Positions 25,601 through 35,069 of a stretch of 64,000 bases of DNA are shown here, piece after piece; the first letter of the stretch is position 1; each line of letters opens with the position of its first letter. The notes under the pieces are model-generated. The model did not search any database. It was not told where the DNA came from and saw nothing but the letters and a program-made list of their open reading frames with translations. The position numbers and the translations under genes were made by a program. The stretch is from Callipepla californica brunnescens (Eukaryota > Chordata > Aves > Galliformes > Odontophoridae): NCBI GenBank assembly GCA_023055505.1, contig JALIRH010000004.1:18719368-18783367 (forward strand), given 5' to 3'.

Positions 25601-28600
25601 ACTACTTCACTTGTATGTTTTATGATTAAATCTAGCATGGATCTCTGTCTTTATAGCCTCAAGTTGTCACTTTTTCTCCATACAAATATGCAGCCAACAA
25701 CATTTTAAAACAAGAATGGATATCAGAGCATAAGAATGCTCTAATCTCATGATGCAGCACACGTCAGAGAAAGCAATGCTAGAGATGTAAGCACTGACAA
25801 CTGTCAATTACTATGCAGTTATTTATGCTGCTACAGTTCAGTGAGACCACACACGTTCACCCAGAGCCAAAAATTAAATAGCAATACTAGACTCCTACAG
25901 ATATTATCAGTAAAAGTTACTTCAAGAGGTGATACGCAAGCACTACAAGAATATCAGAGGTTAAGACAGACAGTGAACATCAGAAACCTTTCACTCACAT
26001 GACATGCCTTACAAGTTAAGTATATTATTGCAAGAAACAAGCAGCTGCAACAACTGGCCAAAACTAGGAGTAAATAATACTTCTCAAATAATGCAGGCAG
26101 AATTCCATCTAATCCAGAGTTCTTCACTCCATGGCTGTCTTTTTCAAGCAGTCTCACTTGCACATGCCCTTGTGCACAAAGCCTGTTCAACTTAAAGACA
26201 AGCTTCTCAGCATTAAGTGCTTCACAAAGAACATCTGCAACAGTTTGCTCAGAGGTATTTCCCAGTTACTTTCTCCAGAGTAGTATAGAGAAGATGACAT
26301 CTTACTTCTGCAAATTCAGGCATGCCTAGGGACAGACAAAAACAAACTGTTTCCTAGCTTACTTATACTAGAAGTAGGATTCGGACAGACTCAGATCAAT
26401 AATTCAGAGTAATGGAACATAAGTCTATTTGATCAGTCGATATAAGAAAAACATACATGTCAACTCACACAGAGTCAACAGACCTGCAAGAGTAATTTTA
26501 TGTACTTCAGAGGCTCTAGTATGGACAGGTCTGGTTAGTTATGTCCTCTATCAATTTTATGTTCTAGTCAGTACATAGTTATACAGCTGCACAGTCAATA
26601 GTTAGCAGCACTCGTTAGGGATTTTCTCCTTGACCTTTCTTAAGCAGTCAAGAACACTGACATTGATTCATACTTGACTTGTAATAGAATACTAGAAGTT
26701 TTAGGAGCAGGAGGCCAACCTAACATCAGAGAGGGAAAGAAAGAAACCTCTGCTCTATAAAATTTGAGGACACAACCCTGACTAGGGCTCCAAAGAGCTA
26801 CTACAGGCAGCTAAAATTATGACATGAAAAATCAGTCCATAAGCAAGGAACAACATATCCATGCCCATGATGAAAGACTGCAGCCATTACTTTCTTCCCT
26901 GTAAAGGCTCTAATTTTCCTGTTGGTCACATTTTAACTACCACCATTACCACAGCCAGCATCAGCAAAAGCTAAGATTTTTGTGGAAAACTGTTCTCTGT
27001 ACTCTCACACAACTGTTTATTAACAGACACTCCCATTCCCGGATAACTGCAGTCTGACTGCTTCCTACACTTGTGCAATGATAGGAAAGCTTAACAAGGA
27101 ATATAAAGCCCCTGGTTCTGTTAAAGTCACAGTAGCTTCATGTTATGTCAAGTTTCATCAAGACCTGATGATACAGATTTAAAAAAAAAACAAACACTTT
27201 TTTTTTTTTGCTAATATTAGATATTAACAATCTTTTTTAAATTGGACTTCAGAGACATTCCAAGCATCTCACATAGGCTGAGGTTTCTCTCGATAAAGAT
27301 AAGAGCTTCTTCTGTGAAGAATATTTTTATATATTCTGGACTACACAAGAAAAAGCTCTAAATAGTCCTATCAGCCTCACCCAGCAGTTCTAAGATAGAA
27401 AAAAACCAAACATCTAGATGGCTCAACTATAACATTCTAGTGACATTAAATCTTCACTGAGAGAATACTAAATAAAGTTGAATTTTCTCTTGTTGAAACA
27501 TCTGTTCCCAAACACAATATCTGAAGGGTACCTGTGTATCAAAGACATTGACTAGAAGGACACCGTACTGGTGAAAGAGACAGTCTGAGATCCAGCGGCA
27601 GTCATGCATGACCTGAAGTGAGAAAGAACTGTCAGACAAGTATGTGTCCAACAGCAACTTTTCTGGTGATCAGGACACACAAATATACACTACCTCTGCT
27701 ACCTTAAATGTCCTTACACTCTCTCCAGCCTTACCTTCAAGATGTTTTTATCTTCTAGCACCATTCGTAATCCATTTCTGAAAGCTGGAGGTCCCAGACA
27801 GAAAATATCAAATAGAAAAACACGGCTCTTTGTTGCTATCTACAATAAATCAAGGTGCAGAGAAGATGAATGAGGAACAAAAGAATGGATTTGAAGGTCA
27901 GAGGAAGTGCACTGTTATATACGAGAATCTCTCACGTAAAGGCTTATGTAAAAGGGAATAGGCCCAGTTTCCTTAATACTAACCTATGAGAAAGTCTTCC
28001 TTTTTTCAGACATGAAGAGATAAAATAGCTGTCGAGAATGAACCAGTAGTCTACTATACACATTTTAAGCCAGCATTTCGAGACTTATCAAAAGTAAACC
28101 CAAGCCAAAGTATTCCAAACAAATTCCTACAACTATTATGGTGACATTTTAAAAGATCACCATTCAGCAAAATTCTCATGGTCATGCCAGCCCTTTTGTT
28201 TTCAATAATTGCTAACAAAAACTAAAGGACATCATTTTCCACCACACCATTCCAGATAGACAAAGTCTAAATTTTATGTCCTATTCTCAAATTCAATGTC
28301 TTAACAACAGCTGATATAAATTCCTACACCTCGTCACACCACAGCAAACATACATGGCGGACTCTTACTTCTTCAAGTTGGAAGTATAAAACTCCCAAAC
28401 AAGTTTTTTTTGCTTTGAATTAAAAAAGCTCAGTCCTAAACCTATTTAAAAATAAACCAGGATGCTTTTGAGTATATTGAACAATACTCCTTTCCACCTC
28501 TTCTTTTTAAATATTTATAATAACAGTCGACCAAGATACTTTATCATCCTTAAATAGATTTTAACCCTTTCACGTAATTCAGTTATATGAGCGTTGTGAT

Positions 28601-31600
28601 TAGTTAGGCCTTGTAGCTACTTAGCAGACAACAGCTGTACTATCGTAATACCTCTACTCAAGTAAATATAGAAGGCAAGCCAGGTAAATTATATTGTTTT
28701 AGAAACAAATCTTTAATATATGCTATATAGTTTATTTTTATTTAATAAACCTTATAATTTATACAATATATAAAAACTATATTAAATATAAATTACTTAT
28801 TAGATTGCCTTACAGTGACATAATTGTTTCTGCAGCAGGTCTTTCATAAAACACTTATCTGTCTACAAGAAAATCATATCCCTTTATAAAAACAGTTACA
28901 TAAGTCTTAAACACAAGCTAATCCCAAAATGTTTCCAAGTTTTGCTACTACACAGAGGCACTTGCTGGAAAACATCTGCTTCTTACCTGTAGCCATGAGA
29001 GTTTTCCATGACGACACAAATTAACACCTTCACCAATTACACTGATAACATGCTGTTGCTTCAGGTGCAGCACCTAGTGAATAGAAATAAATAGTGCCCA
29101 CAACCAACAGGCAGAGACAAACAGTAAAGTGGGATTTTTTTGGGCCATGCTCCATATTTAAGAAATGTAAATACAAATCACAAACAACAAAACTCAAGTA
29201 CATAGTGATCCAAGAGAAACAGACACAGTACCAGTCCAATGATAGCATTACAGAAGTAGAAATAATTACAGATTTAACAGAGACCATGGATTAGCTAAAG
29301 AACATAGACTCTCCTGATCTCCTCCTAAGAAACTCTCTGAAGTGGTTTTAGGAACTTCCTCAAGATCACAAAGGAGGTACTCCTTTTGGATAAAAGAAAA
29401 TGATAACTCATCTTCTAAGGTATAAGGGATCAAACTGTTACTCTCACAGACTCTAGAAATTTTCAGGTAATTAAGATAAACTAACGCATACTGCACATGC
29501 AATATAAAAGGAGAATAAAAAAGCCAACTTCTCTTCAAGCAAAAATTAGATACCTCTGCAAGCAGGGAAATCTTCCCCTGTGGTAAAAGGGCTATTGTAT
29601 CCAAATGTGCACTACACACACCATAATAAGAACCCCAAACTCAGCCAATCTAGCTGAAAGACAAAATAGCATCAGGGACATATGGCATCACTGATCTAAT
29701 TCAGACCTACATACACTATTAGGTTTATTAAGTCTATCACTGGTTCTGAAGCAAAGCCTTTCTACCAAATCCACTGATGATGTTACACACAATTGAAAGA
29801 AAACAAAAAACAAACAAGGTCCAGGCATCTCTGAAGTTCCAAATGTCCATAAAAACAGCACTGCCAATTCCCTCTCCAAACACCAACAAATGCTGGTACC
29901 GTTACCTTCTTAAGTAACTGATCACTAACTAACAATATTGATCCCTCACCTCAGTTCGAAGATGATACAGATTCTGAAAGCCAGAAACAACACTCAGTGA
30001 TACAAATTCCTATCTGATGCAAACTCACGTTCACTAACTCTCACCGTGCATGCATGTACAACTTAAATACACCTTAATTGCACCATTGATATCATTTCTA
30101 CTTGACTTAAAGTAGTCAATTACTACTTAGAACTCAAATTTCAGTACAGCCTGCAGAAATGATTTCCAGTATAAGACCTCATGGAGCAATGATCACAATC
30201 CTGTATTGTGAATTAGAACAGAATAGGCCTTGAAGTCATACATGCTGCACAAAAGCTTCAATTAATACTCACTGCTGGGCCAAATCGCTGTTGGAAACAA
30301 TCAACAACCGTATACACCACTTTCTCTTCTTCCTCCTTTCCTAAAATAAAATAATGAAAAGTACATGTTTCCTATGCTTGAATAAACTCTTACAGAAGGT
30401 ATGCATTTCAGTTATAATATCACTCTAGTTCAGCAATTCAGCTCTTATCTCTCTACCTCCTGAACACACATAAACAGACCATAGAATCAGAATTGCTGAT
30501 CGCTGAACTGTTTGGTTTGGAAAAGATCTTAAATCTCATCCAGTTCCAAACCCCTGCAGGAGGCAGAGTCACTTTCCACTAGATCAGGTTGCTCAAAGTC
30601 CCACTCAACTTGGCCTCAAACACCTCAAGGGATGAGGCATCCACAACTTCAGATTACTGAACTATTTGCTTTGGATGTGCACAGTCTTCAGCATGAGTCA
30701 AAATTTTAACTTTTTCATGGAAAAAGCATGACTGCTCAAAAGTTGCAGGGTTTTTTTTTGTTTTTTTTTTTAATCTTTGCCTTTGTGATACATGAAGGAA
30801 AAAGAGAGAAATTTCAATTAAAGAAATGGTATCTGTTAGGATAGCACTAAATTCCAGGCATTTCAGGGGAGGAGAAAACAATGACAGAACTAGCAGACAA
30901 TAACAGCACAGAACACCATCGGCTAAGTGACCAAGAGCACTAACAGAAACTAAGCCAGATTTTAGTAGTTTTGAATATCTACCTAACAATTACTCATGAA
31001 CAACTAAAGAAAGGATTTCAAAGATTTCCCCTTCCCTCTTCATGTCCCCACAACAGCAGAAGGACAATGTTTTGAACTGAGCTATCATTCAATTTCAGAG
31101 ATCATAAGGCAAAATTTTAAAAGCATGTCACCCTTGCCCATTTTCTCCCCCCACTTCCAAGGTAGATGCAAGTAACCTTCATTTAGACTACACAGGCAAC
31201 GTTCCTCTGTAAGAACATGAGCCTATTACTTCTTAAATCCATACCTGTGGCTGCACATAGAATAGGAATCACTCAACCAATTCAACGCGAGCACCTTTCA
31301 AGCATAACAGCCAGCACAATACCAAAGAGCATTAGCTTTAATAAGCTTTCTTTTACTTGTCATGCCACATACATTTCAGGGACAAGTATAAGATTAAACA
31401 ATTATCAGAGAGGAATGTTTACCAACTGAAGCACTTTGACTTATCCAAAAGATCAATTATGCTACTTGGCCACTTGTGCTGTCAATGTGAACCACAGGAT
31501 AAACACTCTCAAAAGCAGCAGTTTCTTTCTGATGTTGTGTACATATCTGCAGGCAAAAGGCATGTCTGCAGATAACAAGCTCTGTGCCTATCTGTCCATG

Positions 31601-34600
31601 ACCATTGTTCTTTCAGAGCACAGCCTGTCCAGATAACATGCAAGCCAAGTAACTGCAGGGAAGATACTGTCTGACTAATACAAAACAACTACACTGCTTG
31701 ACTAACATTCACATTACCTGGAAGGGAGTTCAGGCTTAAGCTATTCAAAGCTGTGAGCTGCCTCTCTAGGGAAACACATGGAGAACTCCATGGGTCACCA
31801 TCTGCTGTTCTTATGTCTGCTCCTTTCTTCTCCTCAGCAGCTGAAGAGTGCCTGCAGAAGTGAAGCAGCCATACATATATCCCACAAAAGTAGAAGATTA
31901 CACATTTCACTAGGACTGGATATTTTAACAAGGAAATAGTCTCCATGCAATGCCATCCACCTGCATTCAACAACAGACAGCTACGCACAAAGCAACTTCC
32001 TAATCTGATATGCATGATTCTAAAGGGAGAATATGAAGCTATTCAAACACAAGCTTATTCTGTCCACAGGACCTTTATTTCACATGAAATTTGGGATATA
32101 TGTCTGAAAGTAAGAGGAGAAAACATAACCTGAAAAGATGTTCACTGCAAAGCTCAGCTATGAAGGTTTCAAGGGAAGAAAGAACTATAAAGGATGAATT
32201 GCCTGACATAAGCCCAAGACCCCCACAGCTTAAACATCTGCAAATCTTTACACTGAATCCATAATCTCTGATAAATGATTTAATCATTATAACTGAAGGC
32301 TGACTTTACAAGTCCATAAATATGTAAAACAGTTATATTCACTGAAACTTCACTACAATTAGAGGAAAATTATTAAATAGCACAAATAGTAGCAAGTCAA
32401 GACTAAAGAGAGTTAGTGAACAGTCATCTACCCAAAGCACATCGCATATAAGATGCTTAATTTCCACAAAAGGACATTCCAAGACAGAGTACTTCAGAGG
32501 AAAGAACAGTTTATTAGTAAATATTTCTTTATACTGATTAAAAAAACCCATGCCACTATGGTTATAGATCTCCTGTCTCATATATCTCAATATAATAAAC
32601 CATAACATAACTGCCTAATCCGTGTTTAGATGTATCTGAAGAATCTTTCACCTGAAATGGTATAGTAAAGGATTAACACAGATATAAATCTGGTACAAAG
32701 GTGATCATATTTAAGTATGTGCGTATTTTTTTCAAAGCAAAAAAGAGACAAGATAACAGGAAGCAAGAAGGCCACTGTTAATCACAATTTCATACACTTA
32801 CTATATTTTAAGGCTGTTTAGTAGGTACCACTTATTCTTGTCTTACAAATTATTCAGATATGACCTTGCCAAAAGATTCAAAGCAAAGCCATCTAAGAAC
32901 AGGAGACTGAAGGAGTTTAAAGCGTAATTTTACCAGCTACCTAAAGCTATATTTATATAAGTTTCAGAGCAACTGTATAAACTTAATTCCCATATACAAC
33001 TGCCCTGGAACTATTCAATAAACACAGAAGAAATGTTCATGGCAAACTCACCCTGAAACCACAAACACGTCAAGTAAATTACACCCAGGAACATCCATGG
33101 GGGAAAAAAAAGAGTAGAGAAATAATAAGCTACAGCCTTAAAAAGTATTTTAAACAGTGGAGGCCTACTACTCATCACCTCGTTCACCTCTTTTGAGGTG
33201 AAATAAAAACTCAGCCCAGCTGGGTTTAAACACCAGTAAGATACTGAATGGAGGTGTTGGCCTCCCTGCCAAGTATATTCCCACCTCATCTTTTATCATG
33301 AAAGAAATGCTTCAACATACTCAGACTGCACTGCTGTTCCCTTCTCTGAATCTGGTTCATCCAGCAATTCCACTGCAATAGAAGTAAACAATTTATATTC
33401 TGGTGCTGACCAACAACTTTACTAACCAGTATAGGACATAGCCATATGTGAAAAATAAATACATAAAAACCTCTCAAAACATAGATTACGTAATTTTAAA
33501 CCCATTCTGATGTAGACATTTACACAAGTGGTCTGTAAAAGGGTGTTTTTCAGAACTTTAGCATTCAAACTAGACTAACTAATAGCTTAGTAGCCCACCA
33601 AAACCAAAGTCGATACAGACCTACAACTACTTTACATACAGGTAATACACATCCACTGGAAAAAGGCAGATGGACAGAGTTCAGCATTTGGTGAGTCCAA
33701 TAGTCACCTTCTAGCTACTTCCTCCTCAGCTCATTGTTCTAAAGCAAAGCTTTATAGCAGATGCTAATAAAAGTGCAAAGGACCTTTACACACTGGAAAC
33801 AATTCCTATGAGCAATCCCATACTTTTATCATTAGTGAACTACAGAAAGGCTTGTATAAGCAGTCTACTTAGTGGAGACTACCTTCACCTGTGCAAGTGA
33901 AAGCAAAGCCAAATTAACTAGAACATTGAGTAATTTCACTTCCCAGCCTTGCACAAAACACTAGAGCATAACACAATGAATGTTTAATTACCTCTTCCAC
34001 CTTCAGGAAGTAAACAGAGAGCACGTGCATCTGAATCTATTAACTTCAAGCTGTTATTTTAATCAGTGGTTCTACTGAACGGCCTATTATTTGACTCATA
34101 AGATTTAATGCAGGACAGTCACAAGACCTTCACAAAGGAATTATTCACGAGGAATTATTATTTCACCAACAAAACAGTGTAACAAAAGTCGTGGGATTTT
34201 TTACAGCACTGATCCCTACTGGTTTTGTTCAAAAGTTGTGCAACCAAGGACATCAGCAGCAACCAAACTTGGACAGCTGAATCAAATGCACGTGACCCCA
34301 CGCCTCGGTGCTCATTAAGGCCTCACCGCTGACTATTTCTTGGCTGAAAAACATCTTTACTCCTGGGGAGCTCCTGCCAGTTTCCAAGTTCTTCACTGCA
34401 GTAAGGGAGAAACAGAAACGCGTGGGTGAAAGCTTATCACTTGTAAAACAAAGCAAGATTACTCTTGCAGTTACTCTTATCTGAGCTTTAGGGCTGAGTT
34501 ATATTCCTCCTTGCGTCTGTTTTGGCGTTGGGGAACCACACACCCGCTCCGCTTCAGCCGGGCCCAGCTCCAGTTACTGAGCTTCCCGTAGGCCACGGGC

Positions 34601-34930
34601 ACACCGAGCCGGCTTCCTCACAAGCAAATGAAAGAAGAAACAAACAAACCAAAGCGCCCAGCCTGGGGACCCCGCCCCACCACCAGGCAGGCGGCTGCAG
34701 GGGCTGAGGGGGAACAGAGCGGACGGAGACCGTCAGCGACCCCAACCTGTGTGAAGGAGAAGGCTGCAGCCGGGCCTGACGTGCTGCAGCACACCCTGAA
34801 AGGCACCACACGTTAGGGTGAGCCTGACGCTCTTGCCCAGGGCGCCCTCCAGCCACTGAGCACTGAGAGCCATGACGACTTCTGCGCACACAGCGGCAAA
34901 ACCGCCGAAGCCCACACGCAGCGCCTCACA
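19640..34930 (-). CDS. EXD1: EXD1, exonuclease-fold piRNA-pathway protein, complete
   Basis: Eleven coding exons join in frame (1,263 bp with stop, 420 aa). The N-terminus (about 14-70; GAFQGVLQHVRP, VKMFFSQEIVS) matches the LSm-like domain of EXD1. Residues about 128-290 form a 3'-5' exonuclease-like fold, seen as YTVVDCFQQRF, VIGEGVNLCRHGKLSWLQ, VFLFDIFCLG, MHDCRWISDCL and VFDTQVADVLQFS. In mouse, EXD1 partners TDRD12 in a PIWI-containing complex that makes nuclear piRNAs and acts as an RNA adaptor without nuclease activity. Here too the expected D-x-E of motif I is not seen (VVDC), consistent with an inactive fold. Human EXD1 is about 514 aa; this copy ends soon after the conserved MELPKEL block. 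It shares a bidirectional promoter with CHP1. Confidence 0.95.
19664..19669 (-). terminator. EXD1: EXD1 poly(A) signal
   Basis: AATAAA on the minus strand, about 50 nt after the stop codon and giving a very short 3' UTR. Cleavage is expected near 19640-19655. Confidence 0.6.
19717..19911 (-). CDS. EXD1: EXD1 exon 11, C-terminus (residues 357-420)
   Basis: Begins PTCMELPKELRQLADDRK and continues RINEDGLLIRPVIE, matching the human PTCMELPEELLQL block. It stops at TGA (19719-19717) after YLPPK. The long tail of human EXD1 is absent here. Acceptor CTTATCAG. Confidence 0.94.
   Translation of the reverse strand, partial: PTCMELPKELRQLADDRKLRREKAVKDYRINEDGLLIRPVIELNERNPQKGETHRDDRDYLPPK
19912..24089 (-). 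other. EXD1 intron 10
   Basis: A 4.2-kb intron. I see no exon, clear retroelement or RNA gene in it; ORFs here are short and lack splice or homology support. Confidence 0.6.
24090..24290 (-). CDS. EXD1: EXD1 exon 10 (residues 290-356)
   Basis: Encodes AQENPDMWFLRPLPASLLQV and SDFTAVVHAYLNTSQ, aligning with the human ENPEVWFIRPVSPSLLKI block. Acceptor GCATTAG, donor GTAGGA. Confidence 0.95.
25001..25144 (-). CDS. EXD1: EXD1 exon 9 (residues 242-289)
   Basis: Encodes VADVLQFSVATGGFFPHRT, completing the FDTQ-VADVLQF motif, then a helical part (QECLMQHLKLPSK). Acceptor ACCACAG, donor GTGGGT. Symmetrical, 48 codons. Confidence 0.95.
25145..27531 (-). other. EXD1 intron 8
   Basis: A 2.4-kb intron with an A/T homopolymer pair near 27181-27210. 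Nothing else recognised. Confidence 0.6.
27532..27612 (-). CDS. EXD1: EXD1 exon 8 (residues 215-241)
   Basis: Encodes VMHDCRWISDCLFHQYG and NVFDTQ, the motif II region. D218, D224 and D239 are retained. Acceptor TCACTTCAG, donor GTACCC. Confidence 0.96.
27735..27839 (-). CDS. EXD1: EXD1 exon 7 (residues 180-214)
   Basis: Encodes IATKSRVFLFDIFCLGPPAF and LEDKNILK, the core strands of the exonuclease fold. Acceptor TATTGTAG, donor GTAAGG. Confidence 0.95.
28660..28800. repeat. AT-rich tract in EXD1 intron 6
   Basis: A run of nearly pure A/T with repeated ATATA, TTTAATA and TATAAA elements and many short inverted repeats. It stands out from the flanks. No transposon family is recognised. Confidence 0.6.
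28987..29073 (-). CDS. EXD1: EXD1 exon 6 (residues 151-179)
   Basis: Encodes VLHLKQQHVISVIGEGVNLC and RHGKLSWLQ, closely matching the family. Symmetrical 29-codon exon; acceptor TTCACTAG, donor GTAAGA. Confidence 0.95.
30273..30340 (-). CDS. EXD1: EXD1 exon 5 (residues 128-150), exonuclease motif I region
   Basis: Encodes GKEEEEKVVYTVVDCFQQRF, aligning with human VDYVVIDEFQQKF. D141 is present but no Glu follows two residues later, so a DEDD-type active site looks incomplete. Acceptor ATTTTAG, donor GTGAGT. Confidence 0.93.
30480..30650 (-). mobile_element. CR1 LINE fragment
   Basis: The plus strand starts ATAGAATCAGAAT and continues GGTTTGGAAAAGATCTTAAA, CCAGTTCCAAACCCCTGCAG, CTTTCCACTAGATCAGGTTG, GGGATGAGGCATCCACAAC. 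This is the reverse complement of the CR1 3' region in consensus order. It lies in EXD1 intron 4, same sense as the gene. Confidence 0.93.
31718..31851 (-). CDS. EXD1: EXD1 exon 4 (residues 83-128), variable linker
   Basis: Encodes a low-conservation hydrophilic linker (HSSAAEEKKGADIRTADGD, SLERQLTALNSLSLNSLPG). Identification rests on frame continuity (phase 2 in, phase 1 out) and good splice sites (ACTTCTGCAG, GTAATG) rather than on similarity. Confidence 0.85.
33321..33372 (-). CDS. EXD1: EXD1 exon 3 (residues 66-83)
   Basis: A 52-bp exon encoding VELLDEPDSEKGTAVQS, the end of the LSm-like domain and start of the linker. Acceptor CTATTGCAG, donor GTATGT. Confidence 0.9.
34327..34395 (-). 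CDS. EXD1: EXD1 exon 2 (residues 43-66)
   Basis: Encodes VKNLETGRSSPGVKMFFSQE, aligning with the family's PGARIFFGSEV segment. Acceptor TTACTGCAG, donor GTGAGG. Phase 1 in, phase 1 out. Confidence 0.93.
34747..34873 (-). CDS. EXD1: EXD1 exon 1 (residues 1-43)
   Basis: The ATG at 34873-34871 opens MALSAQWLEGALGKSVRL. The frame extends upstream only via a GTG, so this is the first ATG. It contains GAFQGVLQHVRPG of the LSm-like domain. Donor ACACAG|GTTGGG. Confidence 0.93.
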
Positions 34931-35069
34931 GCAAAACTACGACGGCCCCGCCCAATGCCGGGGGCGGGAACCGCCCCGCGCACAGCACGCTGGGAGCGGT
35001 AGGCCGCGTCGGACGCCAGCTCGTCGGCGCATGCGCGCGGCCCAGGGGCGGTGAGGGGCGGGTGGCGGG

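Noticed and set aside
29266..29619. 117-codon minus-strand ORF in EXD1 intron 5
   Set aside because: No splice sites fit the EXD1 frame, and exons 5 and 6 join perfectly without it.
34874..34915. N-terminal extension of EXD1 upstream of 34873
   Set aside because: The only upstream start is GTG; the ATG at 34873 gives the expected N-terminus.
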